Shown here piece after piece: positions 44,058 through 54,135 of a stretch of DNA of 64,000 bases (its first letter is position 1; each line of letters begins with the position of its first letter). The translations under genes and the position numbers were made by a program. This DNA comes from Chondrus crispus. Lineage: Eukaryota > Rhodophyta > Florideophyceae > Gigartinales > Gigartinaceae. Below the pieces are notes generated by a model. It was not told the DNA's origin. It saw nothing but the letters and a program-made list of their open reading frames with translations, and did not search any database. The stretch covers positions 88,602 to 152,601 of the forward strand of contig NW_005178788.1 of the NCBI RefSeq assembly GCF_000350225.1. Direction: 5' to 3'.

Positions 44058-44130
44058 TGTTGAAAGTCGAACTCGCAATCACTTGCGTTGAGCATCGGTG
44101 CGCAGCAGATTGCGCCACGGGGCCATAACC
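44058..44130 (-). repeat. tRNA-like sequence, possible SINE head
   Basis: The minus strand reads GGCCCCGTGGCGCAATCTGC (box A-like with a GCGC/GCGC D-arm) and later TTGCGAGTTCGACTTTC (box B-like). The acceptor stem does not close and the anticodon stem is poor, so it is not a functional tRNA gene. A tRNA-derived SINE fragment is the best reading. Confidence 0.35.
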
Positions 44131-44158
44131 TGTGGTACTGTACAAGGGAGTGCCTCCT

Positions 44159-44213
44159 GGCCAGGAGACAGGTGCGGGGGGGTGCACAGTATATGTAGTA
44201 GCGAAATACAACA
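44159..44213 (+). repeat. Direct repeat, right copy (partner 43719-43773)
   Basis: Preceded by ACAAGGGAGTGC, which resembles one arm end of the 64-bp palindrome. Confidence 0.85.
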
Positions 44214-44299
44214 CTCTCACTTTCTACCGGTGGCTCACGGCTCGCTGAAGAGGCGCAAGCGCCTTTCGTTGAAAGAGAAAGCCGAGGCTGCGTGTTGTC

Positions 44300-44566
44300 T
44301 GTTGTCGGTGAAATGGGGGAGGTGGTTCTGGGGAGCGTGCTGTTCGTGGTGAGGGTTGGCCGAGTGTCGTCCCCCCTTCCCCGCAGCGCCCTTCACCCTC
44401 TCTCTTTTATTTCTACGAAATTCCTTCCAGAAGCGTCCATGCATCCGGCCCGGATTCCGCCGGGCCGTCCGCGTGCGCTTCTCTAAAATTCAAATAAAAT
44501 CTCGGACTACAGAATAAAATCTCCCTCTACAGTAAAATGCAAATATTTCCCTAAAAATATCTCACA
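44300..44566 (-). repeat. 3' LTR of element B
   Basis: 267 bp; minus strand TGTGAGATATTTTTAGGG...CCGACAACA. Contains AATAAAATCTCG/AATAAAATCTCC words on the plus strand. Confidence 0.92.
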
Positions 44567-45004
44567 TGACCCCCTCCTCAGGGCAGCCCACGGGGCTGCC
44601 GCTGCACGTAAATATACTGGCCCCGCTTCCTCGCGTGACCGCTCTGGCCCCCCCAGCCACCGTCTTTCCACCTTGCCACTGAACTGCACTCTCCCTGCCT
44701 CCTCGTGCCTCTCTCGCCGTCGAACTTCTAACAGTCAATTTCAAGCCGCGCTTCATCTGCGTCGCCCGAATTCCGGGTGCCCAAGGTCAGCTTGGCGTCA
44801 GCCTCGGGCCGCGTGGTCTCCGCGTCGCCCGGGACTGTGGTCGCTGGCGTCAATCGTCGTCTGGGACTCAGGCCGCGTGCTCTGCGCGTCGCCTGAGGCT
44901 CCGTTTCCAGTCGTTCCCGTTTCGGGACTTCTCGGAAACGCACAGCGTCTCGAGCCGCGCACGGGAGCTCTGTGGTCCTTCGAGCGGTACTCCCTGTGCG
45001 CACT
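44567..45004 (+). promoter_or_regulatory. Leader/promoter region of the element B accessory ORFs
   Basis: A GC-rich stretch with a TATA-like TAAATATA near 44610 and an imperfect tandem repeat of about 63 bp (44758-44905, with GCGTCGCC(C/T)G and GGCCGCGTG(G/C)TCT in each unit). It sits between the LTR and the H3-like ORF and could drive plus-strand transcription independently of the minus-strand LTR promoter. Confidence 0.35.
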
Positions 45005-45253
45005 ATGGCTCGAACCAAGCAGACGGCGAGGGCTTCCACCGGCGGGAAGGTACCACGCCGCGCTATCGCCACTAGGGCCGCCCGCCGTTCAGCGGGCGTG
45101 TGGCGAGAGAACGGCCAGGACGTCACCGAAAGGGCGTCTCATGGCGTGAATTGCCCTTCATCGACTTCGAAGACCCAAGTAATACCGAACATCTCCCTGA
45201 CCTTTGGGAGCACGCGGGACGTTCCGACGTCTCCGCGCTTCGGTACCAAGTAG
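45005..45253 (+). CDS. Histone H3 N-terminal tail-like ORF carried by element B
   Basis: 82 codons from ATG 45005. After Met the protein begins ARTKQTAR-A-STGGK-V-PRR-AIATRAARRSAG, matching canonical H3 residues 1-30 except A9 (for K9), V15, R18, A19, I20, R23, R27 and G30. K4, S10, K14, R2, R8, R17, R26 and S28 are kept. No histone fold follows: the remaining 50 residues are unrelated and the frame stops at 45251. It overlaps, in another frame, the 458-codon ORF downstream; whether these are one gene or two cannot be told from this copy. Position (antisense, between integrase and 3' LTR) is where LTR elements are known to carry extra genes. A role as chromatin mimic or decoy is inference. 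Confidence 0.75.
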   Translation: MARTKQTARASTGGKVPRRAIATRAARRSAGVWRENGQDVTERASHGVNCPSSTSKTQVIPNISLTFGSTRDVPTSPRFGTK

Positions 45254-46476
45254 GAGATGGTTCTTTCCGAATCAAATATAAGGAAGTGGGCAACCGGGCG
45301 TCCGTCGTAGCGGCCGTATCTGCCGCCGGGGCCCGGCTTCTGTTCGGGGCCCATGTGTTGGCCTTCGTATCGGCCCGCCTCGCTCGCAAGGCATGGTTCA
45401 CGTCCGACCGCTGCTACCGGCTGGGGCTCACCGAGAGCCACAGCGACGGGACGGAGTACACCTGCTGCGAAGACCCAGAGTGGGTCGTCGAATTTGTCTG
45501 GTGCTCTGATGGCGGTAACGGCGAGGTCAAGGGTTGCCACTACGCCGTCGGAGAGGGGAGTCCAGAGAAGTACATGATACTTCTCTACACGATGACCTTC
45601 GATCGCATGCCCTCTGCGAACGGCACAGCCCGCCGGGGCTTCAACTCTTCCTTCGGTAAGGAGTGCTCAACGCGTATGGAAGCTATTCTGGCTATCGACA
45701 ATTGGTGTAGCCAGAATAGAGAGAAGAGGAAGCGAGTGAACATTGCTATGTCACGCGACGTCTCCCCACTCGCTTCCCGGTACCTTTGCACGTCCCGGAC
45801 CGTAGCGTTCCAAGACAATACCGTCTTGTGCATCCGGTCTGCGGTCTGCAACGCTATGTTCCTTGTCGTTGGTCGCGGTGCTGCTGACCGCCTATGGGTG
45901 GCGGAAGCGGCCGGAGTCGCCGCGTTCGAGCGTCAGATGGACTATTCCCCGAGCGTGCACCACTTGACGCACATTCAGAGGGTAATCCGAGCAGATCACC
46001 ACGGAACAGTTTCTCTTGATCATGTGGCCCCACCGACAGGGGCTTTCATCCAAGGGAGATCCAGCTCCAGACTCCCTCTGTGGCGCAGCTCTGCTGTTAG
46101 CTGGTTACTTCGTCTGCCGCGGGAGCAAGCGGGTGTCTACGTTCTTCGCATCACCGACGTTAACCATCTCCAACACGCCGTCTGCATAGACGCACGGACG
46201 GAACCGGCGCTGATCTACGATTGCGCAGAACGTTTCGCCATGCAGCTCAAGGACACTTCTCTTCGCTTGTGCTGTCCCGCCGCCGATCCGACAAAGTTCC
46301 AGTACTTCGATGATGTGCGTCTCTTGCGCCGAACAACCCGGCAGCGTAGAGACGCCAATCAGAGTCCCGGCCGGGAGAGGAAATCCAAAAAGGTTCACCG
46401 AGGAAATCGTGGCCCCAAATCCTCCCATGGCAAGGTAATTGCCGTGCGTAGGGGTTCTTCAACCAGCAAACACTGA
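45100..46476 (+). CDS. Element B accessory ORF with papain-like Cys/His/Asp arrangement
   Basis: 458 codons; the frame opens at 45076 and its first triplet here is GTG, so the true start is unknown. The N-terminal part (WRELPFIDFEDPSNTEHLPD) leads to GAHVLAFVSARLARKAWF and a Cys-containing beta-rich stretch that faintly recalls Tudor/chromo-type readers (weak). The C-terminal half has VLCIRSAVCNAMFLVVGRG, then YVLRITDVNHLQHAVCID, then ALIYDC. A helix-starting Cys, an H-A-V-x-I-D strand and a following Asp are the spacing and context of papain-like cysteine peptidases (OTU, C39, Ulp types). The tail is Lys/Arg/Gly-rich, suggesting nuclear or nucleic-acid contact. No exact family recognised. 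It ends 77 bp from the converging integrase end. Confidence 0.6.
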   Translation: MARERPGRHRKGVSWRELPFIDFEDPSNTEHLPDLWEHAGRSDVSALRYQVGDGSFRIKYKEVGNRASVVAAVSAAGARLLFGAHVLAFVSARLARKAWFTSDRCYRLGLTESHSDGTEYTCCEDPEWVVEFVWCSDGGNGEVKGCHYAVGEGSPEKYMILLYTMTFDRMPSANGTARRGFNSSFGKECSTRMEAILAIDNWCSQNREKRKRVNIAMSRDVSPLASRYLCTSRTVAFQDNTVLCIRSAVCNAMFLVVGRGAADRLWVAEAAGVAAFERQMDYSPSVHHLTHIQRVIRADHHGTVSLDHVAPPTGAFIQGRSSSRLPLWRSSAVSWLLRLPREQAGVYVLRITDVNHLQHAVCIDARTEPALIYDCAERFAMQLKDTSLRLCCPAADPTKFQYFDDVRLLRRTTRQRRDANQSPGRERKSKKVHRGNRGPKSSHGKVIAVRRGSSTSKH

Positions 46477-46553
46477 TAGTTCATGCATAAGAAACGAAAT
46501 CAATCGCAATCGCCTTCAATCTAGTACATGCGAAATATTAAAATGCATCACAC

Positions 46554-47642
46554 CTACATAAGATGTGCGGGTTTCTGAATAAAAGGGATTAAACGTCTTG
46601 CATGTATATCCCGTCGACTGTAGCGCAATCCTGGCGACACGAGTGTGTACAGCCGGTGCTTGGCTCGTACTACCCGGCATGGGCCGTAGTACTTCGACTT
46701 CCCTAGGGGCCACTTCTGTAACCCTCCTAGGGCTGCTCCTCGGGCGACCAGAACTTGATCGTGTACGTCGAACTGGCGTGGCGACACAACTGTCATTCTC
46801 TTGCTCCTCTTTTCCAACTGTTTAGCCGCCCTCGTCGATCGGAGCGCGAGCGTCGCTAACAGTTCCAAGTTGCGCGCCTCAACGCCGCCCCACCGGATTT
46901 GGTTCAGTTCGGTCCGGGGTTGCACGGGCGGCTTTACTCCATACATCAGCTCAAACGGGGAGAACCCGTCCGACAGCCGGCGTCGGCGGTATCCGTACAG
47001 GATCTGCTTCAGCGCTGATTCCCACTTGTGGCTAGCGGCGCCCTGTCCCAACAGAGTCTTCCGAATTGAACGCTTGATGGTCCCGACCATACGCTCCGCT
47101 TTTCCGCTGGACATAGGAGCATAGGCGAGGACCGGTTTCCATGAAATTCCCTGTTGTACCATGAAGTTCTTCAACGCTCTCGCGCTGAAACATGTTGCGT
47201 TATCTGAGACTATGGTCCGAGGGGGACCGAACGAATGGATGATCTCCTCCTCCACGAACTTGACAACTTCCGCAGAGGTAGTGGTCTCGGTTGCCCAAGC
47301 CAGGGGCCAACCAGTCAGATGTTCGACCGCTATCAGGATGTAACGTTTTCCGTTCTTCGTCTTGGGAAGGGGTCCCGCAAAGTCTATCGAGAATGTCTCA
47401 AAGAGCTGAGAGACTGGTATCACCGCCGTGCTTTTGTACGTCGGGATGGGCGCAGCCTTTTGGCAGCCTTCGCATCCACGAACGTAGGCGTAGATATCAC
47501 CATGAACTCCCGGCCACCAGTACCTGTCAAGGACGAACTGCTTCGTAGCTGTAGCGTCCCAGTGGCCAATGTTGTCATGCAGCGACCGCAATATCTGCAG
47601 TCGAGTCCCCCGAGAAGGGATTGTTCTGATCCCATTCTTCAT
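46554..47642 (-). other. Element B integrase
   Basis: HDNIGHWDATAT and CEGCQKAAP form the HHCC zinc module. The DDE core has FSIDFAGPLPKT, TIVSDNATCF and APMSSGKAERMVGTIK. The C-terminal part (YYGPCRVVRAKHRLYTLV) is SH3-like, without a chromodomain. Confidence 0.85.
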
Positions 47643-47699
47643 CCTGCGAAACAGCCTTCCGTTTCAGGCGAGGAACCGCCTGGAGTTCTTCTTGATTCT

Positions 47700-49000
47700 G
47701 CGCCTCTGCGCAGCATCTTGCTCGACCATCTCTTCTCCTTCGAGATAACGGTACGTGTCCCGCACATGAGGTTCCATGTCTTCCAGTATATATCCTTTCG
47801 CAAAAGCGGCAGCACATACCAGGTCCCCCTCATCCTCCTCGCGCCTGCCATCGTCTTTTCGTAGACGCGAGAGAAAGTCAGCGGCACAATTCTTTGAGCC
47901 GGGGCGGTACAATATCTCGAATTCGTACTCCGCCAGGAAATCCATCCAACGGGCAAGTCTACCGTGGATGTCCTTCTTTTTGAACGCATACTGAAGCGCT
48001 TGGTGATCCGTAATCAACTTGAACTTTTGCGTTGAGAGCAAATACACCCGAAATTTCTTTAGCGCGAAGATCACCGCTAATGCCTCTCTCTCACAGGTGG
48101 AGTACTTCTTCTCAGTCTCCGTCATCGTCCTGCTGGCGTATTGTATCGGATGAACCTTCTTGTCTTCCATCTTCTGAGCCAGAACTGCTCCCACTGCCAC
48201 GTTGGATGCATCTGTCTCGACCACGAAGGGTTTTTCAAACTTCGGGAGCGCCAACAGCGGAGGAGACGTCACCCTCTTCTTCAACTCCTGGAAGGCGGTC
48301 CGCATCTCTTCCGTAAATTCAAATTCGACTTTGGTAGAAGTAGCAGCATGCAACGATGCAGAGACTTCTGCGAACTTAGGGATGAATCGGCGGTAATACC
48401 CCGCTAGCCCAAGGAAGCTTCGTAACTCCGTCTTGGCGCGCGGCTCGGGGGTGTCCCAAATGATCGATGTCTTCTCTGGATCCACCTCAATCCCCTTCTT
48501 TCCGATGACGTGCCCCAATAGCCTGGTCTGTGATTGCGCGAAGGAACACTTCGCAAGCTTCAACTTCAATCCACCGCGAGCAATCAGCTCGGACACTTCA
48601 ATTAAATGGTCAACATGGACGTCCAAGGACTTTGAAAATATAAACACGTCATAAAGGTATACTCCGACGAATGGCAGGTCTCTGAATACGCCATCCATCA
48701 TCCTTTAAAATGTTGAAGGAGCGTTCATGAGACCGAGTAGCATCACTTCAAATTGAAAGGTCCCGTACCGACAGACAAACGTCGTCTGTTCTTTGCACCA
48801 TGAAGCCATCCGCACTTGCCAATAACCCGAGAACAAGTCCAGAGTAGTGAACACTTTGCTTCCTTCAAGGTCGTCGAATATCTCTTCCATTTTGGGCAAC
48901 GGCCACTTGTCGGCCTTCATCACCCGGTTAAGCGCGCGGTAGTCAACACAGAAGCGAGGTTTCCCGTCCTTCTTCGTTGCGATGACGACCGGAAACGACC
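47700..49000 (-). other. Element B reverse transcriptase and RNase H
   Basis: FCVDYRALNR, FTTLDLFSGYWQVRM and a YLYDVFIFSKS catalytic loop (Y-x-D-D position reads YD), then VETDASNVAVGAVLAQK, YSTCEREALAVIFALKKFR and KLITDHQALQYA of RNase H. Confidence 0.85.
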
Positions 49001-51280
49001 AAGGAGCTACAGAGGGGGTAATGATCCCTGCCTTCTGCATCTTCTCGATCTCCTCGCGCACTACCGCGTTGTGTGTCGGAGGGAGCCTCCCAACGGCGTG
49101 CGAAATGGGTCTGTCGTCATTTAACTCAAAAGAATGTGACACAAGGACATCTGCCGGCCTGAGGTCGTCCAAATACCATGCAGCTATTCCCATACTCTTG
49201 ATAGAACATATTATGCGGTCGGCGTTCTCTCTGCTGATATGGCTCAGCTTAGACATGAGAAGTTCCTCCTTCTGATCTCTCTTCTCTTTCTCATCCGCCG
49301 GCTCGTACTCTGAGCCTTCCCCAGCTAGGTCCGGAAGTCCAGCATGAGGATCTTCGTCCTCAGTGATTGCTCCCGCCCAGGCAAGGTCTGGTTCAAACGG
49401 CACCCTTTCACGCATCGAAAGGACGAAGTCTTCATCCGTGTCAGTCGAGTCAGCCGGCACGGCCCCCGAGTCTGAGGTGAAGTCCTCACTGTCGGTAGCG
49501 GATCCCGGCTTCTTATGGTTTTCATCCATCTCAAGACTTAGTCGAATAGTCTCCTCACCCACAGTTACTTGGACATGCTGTTGCCCCAAGTCAATGCACG
49601 TTTGGAGCTCCTCTGACGACGGCATCCCCACGATGACGTCGTACGGTGTTCCCGTAACGACAAGGAAGTCCATCATGCTCACCAGTCCCCCAAACGAGAC
49701 GGGGACCTGGCGCAGTGATCCAACACAAGGGGAGCTCTTCCCATCTGCCACAGTGATGTGTTTCTTCGTACTCTCTGGCATCAGAGAAAGTCTCTTCATG
49801 AGGTGCGGCGACATGATGTTCGGCACCGCACCCGAATCCAGTAGTGCTTGAGCATCAGTTCCATAAACTTGAACAGTAACTACCCGAAGACGCCTCGGGA
49901 AGACATCCGTGTGGCCCGCAAACCCGCGAGAACGCCCTAATCTCCTGGATAGAAGGCGCTTCATCTCCTTCCTTGCTCCTTCAGCGTCTCCACGGACAAG
50001 TTGTCGAAATGTTAGACCAGACGGCGCATTTACCAGCTCTGACACGACGTTATACTTGCCGACGTGCTCCTGGAGTGCCGCCTTCTTTGAAACATTCTTC
50101 TTCTTCTGGCGTGCAGGCTTCACTCTCGGCACTCTCAGCGGCTCATTCCAGGGGAGAGTTCCCCTAGGAGCTACTGGAGTGGGATTCAGCAGCCTCGGGA
50201 TCGAAACTTCTTCACGGTTCTCCGACTGCTTCGGCAAGGCCTCTCCTTCGGCGTTGCGTTTCGTAGCTGCCACCAATTCTCCCTTGGTGGTCTCAGTTAT
50301 GACCGTGACTTGCTTCGAGTCTCTGGTGGCCTTGTCACCGGCGTCGTTGGCAGAACCGCCTGCTTTGGGGCCATAAGCGCTTCCTGCGCCAGCGTTACCT
50401 TGAGGACGTGCATGAGCCACATTCTTTCTAGCAAAGCGGGACCAGCAAGTCTCTGTCGTGTGTCCAATCTTCCCACACGTTGGGCAACGAGTATCACGGT
50501 GTGGGTTGGAACGACAACGAGTCGCTGAATACCCTGGTTCCTTGCAATAGGAACATGTCCAACTCGTATCACTGTCCCCTGACGTCTGTCGTTTCTTCAT
50601 CATCAGTGACAGCTCCGCCAGCTGGTTGGTGATGGCGTCTACCTTGTTCTCCAGCTTTTCCTGTCGAGGATCCACATCAGAACGCATCAATACGCGCTTG
50701 GGCGTCACAGGTTCAACGGACTGCGCAGCAGTTTTCGCCGCCTTGAAGGCGTCACGGCCTGCAGCAAAGTCCTTCACGGTCTTCATCAGTTCTTCGTACG
50801 TCGTCGTAGAACGATAGATCGCGAACTGAGCAAAATCCAAATGTGCCATTACGGCATTGCGAAGCAAGCCGTACTTTGCCTCGTCGTTGAAACCAGCCTT
50901 TCTGTAGAGCTTGTCCATTTCATCCATCGAAGTAAGCAAGTTCTTACCATCCAGTCGGCAACTCATAGCCTCCTGGATGTTTTCTTCTGGCCTCGGTGCC
51001 TCCGTAAAACGGTCAGACAGGGCACTCTTCACACCGTCCCAGTTACTGGCGGCCTCGGTCAGACTCCCATTATGACTATACGTTTCATAGTAATAGCCGA
51101 ACGCGGCACCCTCGAGGTGGCATAGAATAGCTCCTGCCTTCTCCTCGTCAGGCTTGCCGCGCATAATGATGTTCTCGTATACGAACAGAAACTTGGAAAC
51201 ATCTGACCCGTTCGACCCATCGTAGGTAACAGGGTTAGGGCCCGCACTTGTGTCTGCGTCGGCCCTCCACAAGAGTACCA
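49000..51280 (-). other. Element B gag and aspartic protease region
   Basis: From the ATG at 51281 (MVLLWRADADTSAGPNPVTY) a capsid-like region is followed by two zinc knuckles (CSYCKEPGYSATRC and CPTCGKIGHTTETC), a basic linker, and a retropepsin core with ALLDSGAVPNIMS. The gag ATG lies at the LTR/primer-site junction. Confidence 0.85.
51263..51280 (-). promoter_or_regulatory. Primer binding site of element B
   Basis: The minus strand reads TGGTACTCTTGTGGAGGG immediately inside the LTR, identical to the site in element A and overlapping the first gag codons. Confidence 0.65.
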
Positions 51281-51548
51281 TGTTGTCGGTGAAATGGGGG
51301 AGGCGGTTCTGGGGAGCGTGCCGTTCGTGGTGAGGGTTGGCCGAGTGTCATCCCCCCTTCCCCGCAGCGCCCGTCACCCTCTCTCTTTTATTTCTACGAA
51401 ATTCCTTCCAGAAGCGTCCACGCATCCGGCCCGGATTCCGCCGGGCCGTCCGCGTGCGCTTCTCTAAAATTCAAATAAAATCTCGGACTACAGAATAAAA
51501 TCTCCCTCTACAGTAAAATGCAAAATATTTCCCTAAAAATATCTCACA
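51281..51548 (-). repeat. 5' LTR of element B
   Basis: 268 bp; minus strand TGTGAGATATTTTTAGGG...CCGACAACA, followed on the right by the TTGTC duplication. Confidence 0.92.
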
Positions 51549-51775
51549 TTGTCTTCAAAATGGCGCGAGCGCCTCTTCTGTGATGAACCGTTTTGGAATT
51601 GGTCGCAGCACCGGTCCAGGCAACTGCTTATTGGTGAGATGCTACAGCGTTTTAAGGAGAAAAATGGGCATACTGTGCGGGATTCTTGAATAGTAGCAAC
51701 CTCGGATTAAGAGCGGAATGAAGGGGTTTGCATGGGGTGCTCTTATAATGTATCTTTGTCACTACTGTAATACTA

Positions 51776-51833
51776 TAGCATCCAGTAAAAGCGCACCGTG
51801 ACGCGCATGGCATGGCGCATGTGACCATACGAT
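51776..51833 (+). repeat. 58-bp dispersed repeat, copy 1 (partner 62026-62083)
   Basis: TAGCATCCAGTAAAA(G/A)CGCACCGTGACGCGCATGGC and onward to TACGAT; about five to seven differences between the two copies. Confidence 0.85.
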
Positions 51834-52346
51834 GATACTGTAACAAGGTCTATTTGTCTCAAGGCTGGCAAAATTATGGCCCAATATCAGCCAGTCGACA
51901 ACCTGCGATATCAGCACAGTGCGGTAGTGCCAGCCTGACACAGAGTATGTCGCCAAACGCAAGTAGGGGTTGTCTACTGGCTACGAGTGCAGACACGCTC
52001 CGAGTGCAGATATGAGCACCGAGGCTTGCCGAGGGCATCACGAGGCAGCGTGTCTGCACGATATAGCCAGGAGACAATATGCTTGTCTATTGGCTGCTAC
52101 AGCGACTGTCAGCCATTGTAATTACAGTAAAATTGTTGGCTTGATTATTGTCTGCACTATGGTGCAGACATTTTCGGCAGTAGTGCGGACATCTGCAATT
52201 TTTGCACTGCACTGAACCCTGCCAAGCCCTTTTGAGTAACATTACGGTCTTCCCCATATGTTCCCGCTGTCACGGTGCGTATGTCTCCTCAGCCGGTAGA
52301 CAACACACAAGCTCCTGCATGTGTCGTGATATTGCAGTGACATTGA

Positions 52347-52592
52347 GGGCCATTCCATTCATCGTGATTAGCAATCACGCAATCACGCAATCACGTCAAT
52401 AAATGGTGCCTGCTCCCTTGTGGTTGGTTGTTTATATTACGTTTCCTAAAAAATGGTCATGCTCATTAAAGATATAAACAATCGACTTAAAATTAATCTT
52501 GTGCTCCAACTTGCAGAACGACGTTAAATTAATGTCGTGATCGCGTGATTGCTTGATTGCATGATTGCCAATCACGATGAATGGAATGGCCC
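52347..52592. mobile_element. MITE copy 1, 246 bp
   Basis: Begins GGGCCATTCCATTCATCGTG and ends with its reverse complement. The inverted ends extend about 50 bp and contain CAATCACG repeats. TGA flanks both sides (52344-52346, 52593-52595), consistent with a 3-bp target duplication. It differs from copy 2 (60960-61205) at about five of 246 positions. It is non-autonomous and has no ORF. Confidence 0.85.
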
Positions 52593-52623
52593 TGAGGATC
52601 ATGCCCAGTTCTCGCAATCTTCT

Positions 52624-52680
52624 GAAAAACTACTGTTATGGGCGGTGCCCTAGGGCAACCTTCGATAACAGTAGTTTTTC
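52624..52680. repeat. Hairpin with 16-bp perfect arms
   Basis: GAAAAACTACTGTTAT (52624-52639) is the exact reverse complement of 52665-52680. The 25-nt loop contains the palindrome TGCCCTAGGGCA. Confidence 0.95.
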
Positions 52681-53161
52681 GCAATATTGGGGAACAGATG
52701 AAACGAAACAGACTCGGTACGAGGGGGAGTGCGGAGGCGATATCGATGGAGACAGTTTCGACCTGTGCATTTTTTTATTTAATTGGGTATGCTTTCCTCG
52801 GGGGTCAGCCGAGAGACAAGTGTGTTGTCACACGGGGCACACTCGGGCGGATATCACCTCATGGGCCTCCCATGCTCTCTCGGCTCCGCCTTGAGGCGCA
52901 TGTCCAGCCCTCGAGCTGATATAAGCCCTCTTGCCCCGTGTGGCAACGTATACATGTTTATACCTGCTGTGTTGCAGGTCATACCCTTGAGTACCTCCTC
53001 CTGTTACCGCTTCCGCTCCCATGAACCCCACCTGACCATTACCTCAAATACATATGCATTGCGAACACGAACCGTACATGTACAACTGGAAGCAATCAGG
53101 GCGTGGCGCGCTGGAGGAGAGCAGCAGTGAGTACACTCCCGCGATTTCATTAAATCATGTT

Positions 53162-53183
53162 TTTGCGCGCAATTGCGCGCAAA
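53162..53183. repeat. Perfect 22-bp palindrome
   Basis: TTTGCGCGCAA centred on AATT with its complement. Confidence 0.95.
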
Positions 53184-53760
53184 GACTGCCAGATAATGTT
53201 GCAAAATGAAAAAATCACCACTTCGGCCTTCTTCAGGCCACCCACCGATAATCGCGATCAACCATCTAAATCGAGATCCCCCATGCCTTCCTAGGGTCCC
53301 TGTAGCCCATCTCCATCATGGAGATGTAACGTGTAAGTCGTGGCTACCATTGTCTAAAGTCGTTTCTTCATGAAGAATCATGAAGTTTCTCAGTTTCTGC
53401 ATGAATAAACAAGCAAAAAGCAAAAATGAAAAAACAACCCGAAATCGCGGGTACACTCTAGTGTCTAGTGGTCCTTCAATCCTCATATACTAGTGCCTCT
53501 ATGACAAGTGAACTCATATGGGGTTGCTAGTCGACTTGTTCTTTCTGGACTTGTAATTTTCCCATTAGAAGGTGAAATGTACCCCCCACCACAATACTTG
53601 GACTTCGGCGTGGCAGAAAGATGGAATTTTGTGACAAATGCATGTCGTTTCCGATCGTTTTAAAATGCCTGGTATTGCGCCCAACGTCCTCCTTCCGTGG
53701 CACTTTTGCTCGCCACTGTGTGGCGGTGTCACGCTTTGAAGCCAAGGCTCTGTGCACCGG

Positions 53761-54026
53761 TGTAACCGCCAAGCGGACAAGAATCTTCCTCAAAGTAGGA
53801 TCTCTTTTCACTTTCCGTCTCAGCAAATTGAGTAGTACCTACTCCTTCGTTAGTACCTCTCTTTATCTGCGTCCTGCCTGTGATGCACACTGAGATTTTA
53901 GACTCGCCGCCGTCGCACGCCGTCGGACCACTGCGGGAATTCGCTACAGTACATATATGCTAGACGGCTGGGCTCCGAATGAAAAAGGACATCGATTCAT
54001 CTTCTTCATCGCCCTGCAATCGCACA
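53761..54026 (+). repeat. 5' LTR of element D
   Basis: 266 bp, TGTAACCGCCAAGCGG...GCAATCGCACA. A TATATGC near 53955 could be its promoter box. Confidence 0.92.
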
Positions 54027-54135
54027 GTGATCACTTCGCAAACTTGCTCATGTGTTGCTAGATCTTCGATCACCCCATTCTCCAACGAACACCCCTTACT
54101 GAAAGCCTGATATTGGCAGCCACACTCCGGAAGCC

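Larger units (their letters stand above)
44300..51548 (-). mobile_element. Element B: Ty3-type LTR retrotransposon with an opposite-strand accessory region
   Basis: A 7.2-kb fossil with 267/268-bp LTRs and a 5-bp duplication TTGTC (44295-44299 and 51549-51553). Minus-strand order: gag with two zinc knuckles, aspartic protease, RT, RNase H, integrase; hence the Ty3 group. No chromodomain is seen after the integrase. The LTRs differ at about six positions (about 98% identical). It is nearly complete, with about two breaks in gag-pol. Uniquely, the 1.9 kb between integrase and the 3' LTR carries plus-strand ORFs (45005-46476), one starting with a histone H3-like tail. The polypurine tract (minus strand GAGGAGGGG) adjoins the 3' LTR. 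Confidence 0.92.
51554..53760. other. 2.2 kb without a gene; holds a MITE and hairpins
   Basis: No coding region recognised. Contains the 58-bp dispersed repeat at 51776, MITE copy 1, a long hairpin and a short palindrome (listed separately). Confidence 0.45.

Noticed and set aside
44058-44130. Functional tRNA gene
   Set aside because: Acceptor and anticodon stems do not pair; only box A and box B resemble a tRNA.
45005-45253. A genuine host histone H3 gene
   Set aside because: Only the tail is present; the histone fold is absent and the ORF lies inside element B between integrase and LTR.
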